Shown: positions 31,641 through 40,156 of the stretch, piece after piece
How the letters are laid out: each line of letters starts with the position of its first letter
How positions within the stretch are numbered: position 1 is the stretch's first letter
Assembly (NCBI GenBank): GCA_026414485.1
Contig: JAOAIX010000009.1
Span: 1 to 43,335, forward strand
Length of the DNA: 43,335 nucleotides
Direction of reading: 5' to 3'
Origin: Candidatus Bathyarchaeota archaeon
GTDB lineage: Archaea; Thermoproteota; Bathyarchaeia; Bathyarchaeales; Bathycorpusculaceae
Notes under the pieces: generated by a model
What the model saw: the letters and a program-made list of their open reading frames with translations, nothing else
What the model was told of the DNA's origin: nothing
Database searches by the model: none
Made by a program: the position numbers and the translations under genes

Positions 31641-31880
31641 ATGCCTACAGCATTCGTATTAATAAATACGGAAATTGGGTCAGAGACAGACGTTCTCAAA
31701 GAATTAAAGAAAGTTGAAGGCGTAGAAGAACCATATGCGGTTTACGGTGTCTACGACATTGTTGCCCGTGTCACTGCAGACACCATGGATCGACTCAAAG
31801 AGATTGTAACTTGGCGAATTCGTAGACTTGACAAAGTACGCTCCACTCTTACAATGATCGTGGTAGAAGAGAAGAAGTAA
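31641..31880 (+). CDS. Stand-alone Lrp/AsnC ligand-binding (RAM) domain protein
   Basis: A 79-residue protein that is only the C-terminal effector domain of Lrp/AsnC regulators: AFVLINTEIGSETDVLKELKKVEGVEEPYAVYGVYDIVARVTADT, a ferredoxin-like beta-alpha-beta-beta-alpha-beta fold with ligand and dimer surfaces. There is no DNA-binding domain, so it probably works as a partner that modulates full-length Lrp proteins or as a small-molecule binder. Start ATG at 31641 has GAGGAG-like SD (TTGAGGAG) and a TATA-like AAAATATTTTAA at about 31594-31606; the frame opens earlier but that would put the start before the promoter. Confidence 0.88.
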   Translation: MPTAFVLINTEIGSETDVLKELKKVEGVEEPYAVYGVYDIVARVTADTMDRLKEIVTWRIRRLDKVRSTLTMIVVEEKK

Positions 31881-32047
31881 CTAGCCACACTTTTTTTACT
31901 TTCCACGTTTAGTTTGTTACCTTTGGTTCTGTTGTAGCTTTTGCTTTATCAACAACCTAACACTGTATTTATTAAACATAGACGATCAGCTAAGCGGGAG
32001 GGCTTTTTAGAAAGGAACACAACAATAAAAATGAAGTACAAAATAAT

Positions 32048-33313
32048 GTGGACAGAGAGCAAGTGAAACTTTTGACTGAATCAACTGCTACTAAGCCCAA
32101 ACTGGTTATTTTTGATGTTGAAGGTGTTATTATACCAAAAAACCGTCTCTATTTTGAGATTGGCCGAACTCTGGGTTTTGTGGCATTGTTGAAAATTCTG
32201 TTTTTTGGTTTTCTTTATCAGGTAGGGATCTTGCCTTTAAAGCGTGCGCTTGTGAAAATTTTTCACACTATGGCCGGCGTAAAAATTACTGTGTTTGATA
32301 AGATTTTAACTCAGTTGCCTCTGATGCCTGGCACCAAAGAAGTTTTTGCATTTTTGAAAGCTCAGGGCTCTAAGACTGCTCTGATAAGCTCTGGTTTACC
32401 AACATTTTTAGTTCAAAAACTTGCTCTGTCTTTTGGGGCAGAATACGCATTTGGTATAGAAGTGGGCATAAACGGAGACGCTTTGACAGGTGAAATTTGG
32501 GGTGATCCTATTGAACGGAAGGGAAAGCTTTTGATCTTAAAGAAAATAGTTGAGTTGGAAGGATTAAAATTAAATGAATGCGCTGTTATTGGTGATGACC
32601 GCAATAACGTTTCTCTTTTCTTTGACGGCATACAAAAAATAGGATACCACCCTGATTTTGTTATCCGAGCCAAAGCGGACTTTGTAATAAATGGTTCACT
32701 CTCAAATGTGTTGATTGCACTAAATCCCAAAGCAAAAGTACCTTCCCTCTCTGCAAGAAACCTGTTACGAGAATTCATCCACGCTTCAGCATTTTTGATA
32801 GCAGTATTTGCACTGTTTTTGGGGCAATTTCTTGTTGCCTTAATTATCTGCTCTTTGATTGCGATTTACATAGTTTCTGAATTCGAAAGATTACGTGGAA
32901 AAAACTTTCCAGTGATCTCGCAGATAACACGCAATGCAGCTTCACAATCAGAACTCTGTGATTTCACGTTAGCTCCACTCTATTTCGCGTTTGGAATTCT
33001 GTTTACACTACTTATTTTTCCTTATCCCGCAAACAGTGCAGCAATAGCAATTTTTGCATTAGGCGACAGCTCCGCTTCCATAATAGGTGGTTTCTTGCCA
33101 AAAAAACCGTTGCCACTAAACCGGGGCAAAACCCTCACAGGAACCTTGGGTGGCTTTTTCTTTGGGTTTTTGGCAGGTTCTGTTTTTGTCTCCCCGTGGC
33201 TTGCACTGATTGGAGCAGCAACGGCTACGATCATTGAATATTTACCTCTACCTGTTAATGATAATCTGTTGATGCCCATTTGTACAGGCTTTGTTCTGAC
33301 ATTTCTAATTTAA
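32048..33313 (+). CDS. HAD phosphatase fused to a dolichol/phytol-kinase-like membrane domain
   Basis: A 421-residue two-domain protein. Residues 18-225 form a SerB-like HAD domain: motif I VIFDVEGVI with D23 and E25 (archaeal D-x-E form), motif II LISSGLP, K near 161, motif IV GDDRNN at 182-187. Residues about 238-421 have six or so membrane helices ending with ALGDSSASIIGG (D340), LNRGKTLTGTLGG and a terminal helix, the pattern of CTP-dependent dolichol/phytol/diacylglycerol kinases and CDP-DAG synthases. One chain could thus remove and add a phosphate on a polyprenyl lipid. GTG start at 32048. Confidence 0.85.
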   Translation: MDREQVKLLTESTATKPKLVIFDVEGVIIPKNRLYFEIGRTLGFVALLKILFFGFLYQVGILPLKRALVKIFHTMAGVKITVFDKILTQLPLMPGTKEVFAFLKAQGSKTALISSGLPTFLVQKLALSFGAEYAFGIEVGINGDALTGEIWGDPIERKGKLLILKKIVELEGLKLNECAVIGDDRNNVSLFFDGIQKIGYHPDFVIRAKADFVINGSLSNVLIALNPKAKVPSLSARNLLREFIHASAFLIAVFALFLGQFLVALIICSLIAIYIVSEFERLRGKNFPVISQITRNAASQSELCDFTLAPLYFAFGILFTLLIFPYPANSAAIAIFALGDSSASIIGGFLPKKPLPLNRGKTLTGTLGGFFFGFLAGSVFVSPWLALIGAATATIIEYLPLPVNDNLLMPICTGFVLTFLI

Positions 33314-33783
33314 AGTGTTACGTGGGCGTTCTCAAAATCTTGTACAATAACCCTCTTGCCCTTATGAACTACAACGTGTCCTTCATCTTCCAGAAGCCTC
33401 TTTTGAGCCAACAAGCCACCAGGATACTTTTCGTTGACTAACCCACCGCTTTTTAGGGTTCGCCAGTACGGTGTAATGTCTGTTACTCCCTTCTGACGTT
33501 GTTCTTCTGCCGCATGAGCTGCCACCCAAGAAAAAATACCTGTTGTAATGGGACACGCAATAGTTGCGTGATATTTCCTAGCAAGTGCGGCGCGTACATC
33601 GTTTATAGTGGTTAGTTTACCTTTGGGCACTTTTCGCATCAAAGCGTTAACATCTTGTGGTGCGGGTATGACTACGGTGCCTGTGCCCCACTTTTTGCTC
33701 ATATTGCCAGAAATAGCCTCAATTTTGGGCAAACCTTTGCTGTCGTTGAGTTTTTCTGTCCAACTCAGTTTAGGTTTTGGCAA
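33310..33783 (-). CDS. Alkyltransferase-like (MGMT-family) protein lacking the acceptor Cys
   Basis: A 157-residue protein with the O6-methylguanine-DNA methyltransferase fold. The DNA-binding text MRKVPKGKLTTINDVRAALARKY and the end GGLLAQKRLLEDEGHVV match the family. At the active site, where repair enzymes have P-C-H-R, it reads P105-Y106-W107-R108, so it cannot take an alkyl group. Such alkyltransferase-like proteins bind lesions and hand them to excision repair; an N-terminal 40-residue extension is specific here. It converges on the HAD-kinase fusion gene with a 4-nt overlap. Confidence 0.85.
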   Translation of the reverse strand: MPKPKLSWTEKLNDSKGLPKIEAISGNMSKKWGTGTVVIPAPQDVNALMRKVPKGKLTTINDVRAALARKYHATIACPITTGIFSWVAAHAAEEQRQKGVTDITPYWRTLKSGGLVNEKYPGGLLAQKRLLEDEGHVVVHKGKRVIVQDFENAHVTL

Positions 33784-34003
33784 TTTGTCACCTCATTGTT
33801 AGTATTAGTTATCTATTGTTATCAGGTTTGCTGCTGCTTTCTGTGTATTAACAATTGCACTCAAAAAGTCTGGATATCAACTAACTGAAGGCGTATCGTT
33901 ACTGCACGTAAGAAGAACTTTAGTTGTTGTAAAAGAAACATCCATATGTTTTAGCTTAATAATAACTTAAGCATAAAAAACGCTACTGCAAAAGGTATAC
34001 ACC

Positions 34004-34684
34004 TTGATTTGTCAATTGTTTATATTTCGTCATTCAGAAACAACTGATAATCGTAACGGTGTATTTTCAGGTTGGCGTGATCCCCACCTTACATCGGAAG
34101 GTTTTGCGCAAGCACATAAAATTACAAAACAATTAGAATGCTGCAAAATAAACTATGCGTTTACATCACACCTTAAGCGTGCAACGCAAACTCTAAGTGT
34201 TGTGCTTAAACCGCATCCGGAAATTCCCATTTTTGTTGACGACCGGCTTATTGAACGTTGCTATGGTCTGTTTCAAGGTAAAAGTAAAAAAGAAATCGAG
34301 CAGCAAAACCCACACTTGTATGCCCAATTCCACAGAGGTTACTATGTTGCACCACCTGAAGGAGAAAGTATGGCTATGGTTGAAAGCCGCGTAATACCCT
34401 TTTTTGAACAACTTACAGAATGGCTTAATCATAATCCTGGGAATGTAGCTATTTCCTGTCATAACAATTCTATCCGCGTTTTTAGGCGCCTTTTTGAAAG
34501 CCTCAGTTTAAACCAGATGTGTGAAATTGAAAATCCACAGGACAAGGCGTTCATATACAATATCGAGGTGGATGGCACTTTAACCCGACAAAAAGTTTCT
34601 CAACCTAAATGGGATAATGTACTTCTTCCAAAGCAGATTAGGCTGGCAACAGACCCTAGAAACCCTCTTAGAGTGTACTATTAA
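34004..34684 (+). CDS. Histidine phosphatase (phosphoglycerate mutase-like)
   Basis: A 226-residue protein of the histidine phosphatase superfamily. The catalytic motif reads FRHSETTDN (usual RHGET), with H9 as phospho-acceptor, followed by VFSGWRDPHLTSEG and the second histidine in VAISCHNNSIR; the acidic residue is in RLIERCYGLFQGKSKKEI. This arrangement is close to 2,3-bisphosphoglycerate-dependent mutases, but broad-specificity phosphatases look the same, and the function stays open. TTG start at 34004, where a TATA-like GCATAAAAAAC about 30 nt upstream implies a leaderless mRNA. Confidence 0.88.
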   Translation: MICQLFIFRHSETTDNRNGVFSGWRDPHLTSEGFAQAHKITKQLECCKINYAFTSHLKRATQTLSVVLKPHPEIPIFVDDRLIERCYGLFQGKSKKEIEQQNPHLYAQFHRGYYVAPPEGESMAMVESRVIPFFEQLTEWLNHNPGNVAISCHNNSIRVFRRLFESLSLNQMCEIENPQDKAFIYNIEVDGTLTRQKVSQPKWDNVLLPKQIRLATDPRNPLRVYY

Positions 34685-34792
34685 CCCAAACAACCAAAAA
34701 TAGTGAATAGATCACACAAAATCCGGCGCCATTGTTAAGTAATAGAACTTATTATTTTCAGGGTGTATCGCATAGGTTTGGTGGTTTGACTT

Positions 34793-36493
34793 ATGTCCGA
34801 AAAAGTTCTTGTAACTTCAGCATGGCCATACATTAATGTGACTCCCCATCTTGGGAACTTAGTTGGTTCAGTTTTGTCTGCAGATGTTGCTGCCAGATAC
34901 TACCGACTAAAAGGCGCCGATGTTCTTATGGTCAGTGGTTCTGACACTCATGGTACACCTATAGAAGTAGAGGCAATTAAAGAAGGTGTAACTCCTAAGG
35001 AGTTAACAGACCGAAACCACGCTAGGGTAGCAACTCTTTTTCAGAAATGGGGAGCTTCATTTGATAATTACACCAGCACTGAAAGTCCTGTGCATAAAAC
35101 GTTTGTACAAGAGCACTTGATGAAAATTTACAAGAACGGCTATATCTTCAAGCAAGAAACTCAAATGCTCTACTGCGAGCACGACCAACGGTTTTTGCCT
35201 GATAGGTTCGTTGAAGGTAAATGCCCCCACTGCGGCTACGAGCGGGCCCGTGGAGATCAATGTGATAAATGTGGGCGACTCTTAGACGGTACACTGGTTG
35301 ACCCCCGCTGTATAATTTGTGGGAACACACCTACTTGCAAGACGACCACGCACTGGTACATCGACCTTTCACAGTTTTCGCATAAACTTGCCACTTACAT
35401 CAAAGACAACAAACAGATGTCCAGTAACGCCAAAAACTTCAGTTTAAACTGGATAAAAGAGGGCTTAAAGCCACGTGCAGTTACACGCGACGTCGAATGG
35501 GGCATCCCTGCGCCTTTCCCTGGTGCTGAAGGGAAAACCGTATATGTGTGGGTAGATGCTGTGCTAGGCTATGTTTCTGCAACAATAGAGCATTGCCAAC
35601 GTTTAGGTGAACCTGAAAAATGGCGAGAATTCTGGTTTAACAAAAATGCAAAAACCCTCTACTTTGTGGGAAAAGACAATATCCCATTTCACACAATAAT
35701 CCTGCCTGCGTTGCTTTTAGCGTCAGGTGAGGACTATAACCTGCCTTGGGACGTTTCCGCCACCGAGTTTTTACAGTTCAAAGGAGAAAAAGCCAGCAAA
35801 AGCCGAAAAATCGGCATCTGGATTGACGAGGCACTAGAAATGTTTCCTGTGGATTACTGGCGCTTCTTTTTAACCGCAACAAGACCTGAAACCAAAGACA
35901 CCGATTTCTCCTGGGAATTTTTTGTGAGTAAAATTAATGCTGATTTAAACGACACTTTCGGAAACTTTATCCACCGAACACTAACCTTCATCAATTCAAA
36001 ATTCCAACGTGAAATCCCAAACCCCATAAATATGGCTGCTGAAGACGAACTGGTTCTAGACGGTATGCGGCAAAAAGTGGAAAGTATAGCCCAAGAAATT
36101 GAAGAATCTAAACTTCAATCTGCTGTGAATACCCTCATAAGTCTAAGTCGCATGGGCAATCAGTATCTAAACGACAAAGAACCATGGAAGCTCCTCAAAA
36201 CCCACCCTGAAAAAGCAAGTGCCATTTTTCACATTGCAGCCCACATAGTCAAAGCTTTAGCTATATGCTCCGCTCCGTTTATGCCAACCACTGCTGAACA
36301 GATTTGGAGTACCCTCAATTTACAAGGGAGTGTTCACAAGGCACGCTGGACAGATGCACTTACACCTTTGCAACCAACACACAAAATAAATGCCGCAAAA
36401 CCCTTGTTTAATAAAATTGATGTTGATGAGAAAACTCTTGACGAAAAACTTTTGCTCATAAGAAAAACTCAAAATTTAAATGCACAAAAATAG
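34793..36493 (+). CDS. metG: Methionyl-tRNA synthetase
   Basis: A 566-residue class I synthetase. N-terminal VTSAWPYINVTPHLGNLVGS contains the HIGH-equivalent H19-L-G-N22; a zinc knuckle follows with CPHCGYERARGDQCDKCG and CIICGNTPTC; KMSKS equivalent is KASKS at 333-337; the anticodon-binding helical domain (about 390-560) has the family's QYLNDKEPWKLL. It joins Met to elongator and initiator tRNA. Length is normal without a C-terminal tRNA-binding OB-fold extension, which would be a separate gene in some archaea. Confidence 0.97.
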   Translation: MSEKVLVTSAWPYINVTPHLGNLVGSVLSADVAARYYRLKGADVLMVSGSDTHGTPIEVEAIKEGVTPKELTDRNHARVATLFQKWGASFDNYTSTESPVHKTFVQEHLMKIYKNGYIFKQETQMLYCEHDQRFLPDRFVEGKCPHCGYERARGDQCDKCGRLLDGTLVDPRCIICGNTPTCKTTTHWYIDLSQFSHKLATYIKDNKQMSSNAKNFSLNWIKEGLKPRAVTRDVEWGIPAPFPGAEGKTVYVWVDAVLGYVSATIEHCQRLGEPEKWREFWFNKNAKTLYFVGKDNIPFHTIILPALLLASGEDYNLPWDVSATEFLQFKGEKASKSRKIGIWIDEALEMFPVDYWRFFLTATRPETKDTDFSWEFFVSKINADLNDTFGNFIHRTLTFINSKFQREIPNPINMAAEDELVLDGMRQKVESIAQEIEESKLQSAVNTLISLSRMGNQYLNDKEPWKLLKTHPEKASAIFHIAAHIVKALAICSAPFMPTTAEQIWSTLNLQGSVHKARWTDALTPLQPTHKINAAKPLFNKIDVDEKTLDEKLLLIRKTQNLNAQK

Positions 36494-36506
36494 GTTTTTT
36501 ATAACT

Positions 36507-36869
36507 TTATTTTTCTACAATTGTCAACAACTTATTCTCAAGTTTTTTCATTATAGAATAAGGCGGCACAGGGTCTGTACTAATGACGATGTTCATGCCG
36601 TCTACTTTTAAAAATATTAAACTTAATCTTTTAAATCGTGCACCTGCGCAAACCAAGTTGCCCAGCTTATCGCTAAACTTTTCAAGCGTACCGAGAATTA
36701 TAGGTCCTGCAAGCATTACTAATTTTTCTTCTGCCTCACACTTGTCTAATATCAATTCTAAGCCAGCTCGAGCTTTCACCATTAAATTTTCAAGTTTATC
36801 ATTAACAATGCCTACATATCGTATTCTTTTGTCGGTGGCCAAAATTTCATCTAAGAGTCTTTCATCCAT
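36507..36869 (-). CDS. Small unknown protein, roadblock-like resemblance
   Basis: A 120-residue soluble protein. An N-terminal helix (LLDEILATDKRIRYVGIV) leads to a strand, a helix (LENLMVKARAGLELILDK), then a beta meander (KRLSLIFLKVDGMNIVISTD) and a C-terminal helix. This order (strand GIV-x-x..., later LIF-x-K-V... with VIST) recalls the roadblock/LC7 or archaeal DUF6659-like group seen in Nitrososphaerota and relatives. The family is uncharacterised; signalling or small-GTPase regulation is a guess. It converges on metG with 13 nt between. Confidence 0.65.
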   Translation of the reverse strand: MDERLLDEILATDKRIRYVGIVNDKLENLMVKARAGLELILDKCEAEEKLVMLAGPIILGTLEKFSDKLGNLVCAGARFKRLSLIFLKVDGMNIVISTDPVPPYSIMKKLENKLLTIVEK

Positions 36870-37041
36870 CTGAGCTCATCTACTAAGACAATTGCATTTA
36901 ACTTTGATATAAAATTGCCCAATTTTTGCGGTTCAAAACTACAAAAGCGTGGGTTTCTTAACAAAAGTTAAAGAGTAGAAAACACCACCTACTACCACAA
37001 AAAAATAAAATATTTAACAGCAAAAAGGGGTATTTCCATAA

Positions 37042-37692
37042 TTGCAGATTCGCGCCGATCTTCATGTTCACACATTTTACTCAGATGACTCTATAATCAC
37101 TCCCCAGGACCTGGTTTTTTATTCTAAAAAACGTGAGTTAACAGCCGTTGCTGTTACAGACCACAATAAAATAGGTAGCGCACTGGCAATTGCGCAACAA
37201 ACCGATTTTTTGATTATCCCTGGTATTGAAGTTTCCAGCAAAGACGGGCACATTGTGGGATTAAATGTTAACATGCCAATTCCTAGGGGACGAAGCTCGG
37301 AGGAAACGGTGGATCTTATCCATAAAGCAGGTGGAATTGCAATCGCTTGTCATCCTTTCGCACTGTTTAAGAATAGCCTCAGTAGACATGTTACTGCCAA
37401 ATTTGATGCAGTTGAAACAATTAACTCCTCCTCGTTTCCCTTTAAGCATGCGTCACGTAAAGCCCAAGAAGTTGCAGAGAAATTTAATTTGCCAAGAGTA
37501 GCAGGAACTGATGCGCACTACGGTCCTGTAATAGGTTGTGCTTACACCGTTATAGATGCTGACTTAAGCGTGGAATCTATAGTTAAGGCGATTAAAATTG
37601 GACGTTGTAAACCCTGTGGTGGTTCATTGCCTTTAAGACTAAGACTGGAGAATCAAAGTAGATTCGTTAAAAAATACTTACGAAATAAATAA
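37042..37692 (+). CDS. PHP-domain phosphoesterase
   Basis: A 216-residue PHP protein. Metal ligands are visible in DLHVHTFYSDDS (H8, H10, D15), VTDHNK, PGIEVS, ACHPFAL and GTDAHYG. The set is complete, so it should be an active metal-dependent hydrolase of the small stand-alone group (YciV/RNase AM-like phosphatases or histidinol-phosphatase-like); substrate unknown. Start is TTG at 37042, and AAAATATTTAAC at about 37006-37017 would put transcription start almost at the codon, i.e. leaderless. Confidence 0.9.
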   Translation: MQIRADLHVHTFYSDDSIITPQDLVFYSKKRELTAVAVTDHNKIGSALAIAQQTDFLIIPGIEVSSKDGHIVGLNVNMPIPRGRSSEETVDLIHKAGGIAIACHPFALFKNSLSRHVTAKFDAVETINSSSFPFKHASRKAQEVAEKFNLPRVAGTDAHYGPVIGCAYTVIDADLSVESIVKAIKIGRCKPCGGSLPLRLRLENQSRFVKKYLRNK

Positions 37693-37840
37693 CATGCCCA
37701 ACAGTGAAAGCAGCTTTGTTTATAAAATATTTTTTTGGCAGCGGTTATTTGTTGTGTTGATGGTGAATTGTTGTTTTTTTGCTGATCTTCTTGTGAATAC
37801 TTTTTAATTCGAAACTTACGTATAAAAGTAGAAATGGTGG

Positions 37841-38521
37841 ATGTTGATGCGTTTAGTGTTCCGAGTGGGGGGCTCAGTTGTAGCCTCTCCAGTCAATACT
37901 GATTTGATGAAAAAATACGTCGAAGTTCTGTTATCTCTTAAAATGCATGGTCATGATGTTGTTGTAGTGGTGGGTGGCGGAGCCCTCGCCCGTCAATTCA
38001 TAAATATCGCTCAAAACTTGGGACTCGAGATGACTGCACAAGATGAAGTGGCTATCAGTGTTTCGCGACTTTTTGCTCAGTTATTTCTTAAAAAATTTGG
38101 CTCAGCAGCTTGTTCTAATGTGTCGGTAACTTTGGAGGATGTTGCTGAGGGTCTTAGAGCAGGAAAAATTGTGGTTATGGGTGGTTTAAAACCTGGCATA
38201 ACTACAGACACAGTTGCGGCTTTAGTTGCTGAGCAGGTAAACGCCGACTTGTTGGTCAAAGGTACAGACCAGGACGGTATTTATAACAAAGATCCTCGCA
38301 AGTATAGAGACGCGGTAAAACTTGATCACATTTCGTTTGAAGATTTAGATAGTGTTTTCTCAGAAAGTCAACACACGGCGGGTATTCACCAAATCATAGA
38401 CCCGGAAGCAGTTAAAGTTCTGAAACGAGCGCGTGTTAAGCTCGTAGTTGTAAATGGTTTTGACCCAGAAAACTTTTTGGCAGCTGTAAACGGTGAAAAA
38501 ATAGGTACTATCGTTAATTAA
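37841..38521 (+). CDS. pyrH: Uridylate kinase, archaeal PyrH
   Basis: A 226-residue amino-acid-kinase-fold enzyme phosphorylating UMP to UDP. VFRVGGSVVASP, VVVVVGGGALARQFI (nucleotide-binding), GGLKPGITTDTVAALVAEQVNADLLVKGTDQDGIYNKDPRKY and the C-terminal KRARVKLVVVNGFDPENFLAAVNGEKIGTIV match archaeal PyrH. Length is normal. Start ATG at 37841 or 37847; both lie close to a GGTGG. Monocistronic; it precedes the padR operon by about 55-80 nt. Confidence 0.93.
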   Translation: MLMRLVFRVGGSVVASPVNTDLMKKYVEVLLSLKMHGHDVVVVVGGGALARQFINIAQNLGLEMTAQDEVAISVSRLFAQLFLKKFGSAACSNVSVTLEDVAEGLRAGKIVVMGGLKPGITTDTVAALVAEQVNADLLVKGTDQDGIYNKDPRKYRDAVKLDHISFEDLDSVFSESQHTAGIHQIIDPEAVKVLKRARVKLVVVNGFDPENFLAAVNGEKIGTIVN

Positions 38522-38560
38522 CCTCTGAAATGTTTCTTTGGTGGGCGGCGAGGGATTAAC

Positions 38561-38569
38561 CTTAAATAT
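38561..38569 (+). promoter_or_regulatory. TATA box of the padR operon
   Basis: CTTAAATAT puts the expected transcript start near 38592, inside the inverted repeat at 38576-38595 and about 10 nt before the padR start codon. Confidence 0.55.
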
Positions 38570-38575
38570 CGCATG

Positions 38576-38595
38576 TGATATCGTCTTCGATATCA
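38576..38595 (+). promoter_or_regulatory. PadR operator, 8-bp inverted repeat
   Basis: TGATATCG and CGATATCA are perfectly symmetric around TCTT. It covers the predicted transcript start just upstream of padR, as expected for autoregulation. Binding by PadR is inferred. Confidence 0.6.
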
Positions 38596-38601
38596 ATAGT
38601 G

Positions 38602-39159
38602 ATGCGAATGTTCTTTCATAGGCAAAACTGGATGCGTCATACAGCAATGGTTCCAAAAGGTTTCATAAGATATCACGTTCTCGAAGCTCTCAATGAAAAA
38701 CCTATGTCTGGTTCTGAACTTATCGATCACATCGAGCAGCACACAGGTGGACATTGGAGACCAAGTCCAGGCTCCATTTATCCGTTGTTGGCTTTACTTC
38801 AGGATCATGGATGTATCAAAGAATTGCCCGCAGAAAACGGGCTGAAACGGTACGAATTAACAGCAAACGGCAAGTTGCTTCTAGAAGAGCAGCGTATGTT
38901 GAGGAAGAAAATGCGCGAAGAAGCAGGTTTTCCTCCTGCTACTTTTTTTGATAATTTTTTTACAAAAATACCTGCACATAAAGCAGCTGAAATTCGTGAA
39001 ACCATGAAACGTTTAGGCATTGCCTTTTTCCATTTAGGCACAACTTTGCAAGAGAAATATTCCGAACAGATTGTTGATGAATCATTGAAAGCTGTCAATG
39101 AGGTGGCAGCCAAGCTAGAGGAAATTAACAGAAAACTTAAAGGTGATAAATTTGAGTGA
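38602..39159 (+). CDS. PadR-family transcription regulator
   Basis: A 185-residue regulator. The winged helix spans about residues 18-90: GFIRYHVLEALNEKPMSGSELIDHIEQHTGGHWRPSPGSIYPLLALLQDHGCI, with the PSPGSIYPLL hallmark of PadR, then KRYELTANGK as wing. The C-terminal half is helical for dimerisation (AAEIRETMKRLGIAFF to the end). Start ATG 38602 is chosen as the first ATG after the predicted transcript start; 38632 is an alternative. It overlaps the following ATPase gene, so it controls and belongs to the exporter operon; PadR proteins typically repress drug exporters until a drug binds. Confidence 0.92.
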   Translation: MRMFFHRQNWMRHTAMVPKGFIRYHVLEALNEKPMSGSELIDHIEQHTGGHWRPSPGSIYPLLALLQDHGCIKELPAENGLKRYELTANGKLLLEEQRMLRKKMREEAGFPPATFFDNFFTKIPAHKAAEIRETMKRLGIAFFHLGTTLQEKYSEQIVDESLKAVNEVAAKLEEINRKLKGDKFE

Positions 39160-40156
39160 AGAAATAATCAAAGCTGAAGGATTAACAAAAATCTTTAACG
39201 GCAACTTAGTTGCTGTCGACCACATAAATTTCAGCGTCAAGGCGGGCGAAGTTTTTGGCTTTCTTGGTCCTAACGGCGCAGGAAAAACCACTACAATAAA
39301 CATGTTGATAACTGTCTTGAAACCTACTGAAGGTACAGCGTACATTTTGGGTAATGACATCTCTAAACAAAACACTGAGGTACGTAATGTCATTGGCGTG
39401 GTCCCGCAGGAATATACGGCTGACGAAGATCTCACTGGTTATGAAAACATTATTTTATGCGCTGACCTCTATGGAATTCCAAGAAATGTCTCAAAAAAAC
39501 GTGCCCTTGAACTTTTACAACTTGTAGAATTGATCGAATTCAAAGATAAGCGGGTGCAGACCTATTCAGGGGGAATGAGGCGAAGACTGGAGCTTGCCTG
39601 TGGGCTAATCAATCGACCAAAGCTGCTGTTTTTAGACGAACCTACCCTAGGCTTAGACGTTCAGACGCGCGCCGCAACTTGGAATTACGTTCGGATGTTG
39701 AAAAAGGAGTATGGAATGACCCTCTTTTTAACTACGCATTATCTAGAAGAAGCCGATGCACTCTGTGACCGCATTGCCATAATCGACCATGGCAAAATTG
39801 TAGTTATAGGTACCCCTGAAGAGCTGAAGAACAGTTTAGGCGGCGACATAATCACTCTTAGCATCAAGCAAAATGTGGATATCACTAATCTTGTTAAAAA
39901 AATTGAACATGTAAAGGAAGTAAAAAAGGAGAATGACTCCTATATTATTAAAACTGGGAACGGTGAAGTCACTGCGCCGCTTATAATTGAAGCATTACGC
40001 AAAGAAGGATACGTTGTCACAAAACTTTCTCTTACTAAACCGACTCTCAACGAAGTTTATCTACATTATACAGGAAAATCTATGCGCGACGCCGCAGACG
40101 AATCCGCAGAGTCTGTTATGGCAAGACGAATAGCCATGGGGAGGGCAAGACATTGA
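39152..40156 (+). CDS. ABC-2 exporter ATP-binding protein (DrrA-like)
   Basis: A 334-residue ABC ATPase. Walker A GPNGAGKTT, Q-loop VPQEYTADEDL, signature YSGGMRRRLELA, Walker B LLFLDEPTLGLD and the H-loop THYLEEAD are complete. A C-terminal extension (about 230-334, including LGGDIITLSIKQ) is the DrrA-type domain of drug and lipid exporters. Start is uncertain, TTG 39152 (overlapping the padR stop) or GTG 39143. It pairs with the permease that begins at 40153 with a TTGA overlap. Confidence 0.94.
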   Translation: MSEEIIKAEGLTKIFNGNLVAVDHINFSVKAGEVFGFLGPNGAGKTTTINMLITVLKPTEGTAYILGNDISKQNTEVRNVIGVVPQEYTADEDLTGYENIILCADLYGIPRNVSKKRALELLQLVELIEFKDKRVQTYSGGMRRRLELACGLINRPKLLFLDEPTLGLDVQTRAATWNYVRMLKKEYGMTLFLTTHYLEEADALCDRIAIIDHGKIVVIGTPEELKNSLGGDIITLSIKQNVDITNLVKKIEHVKEVKKENDSYIIKTGNGEVTAPLIIEALRKEGYVVTKLSLTKPTLNEVYLHYTGKSMRDAADESAESVMARRIAMGRARH

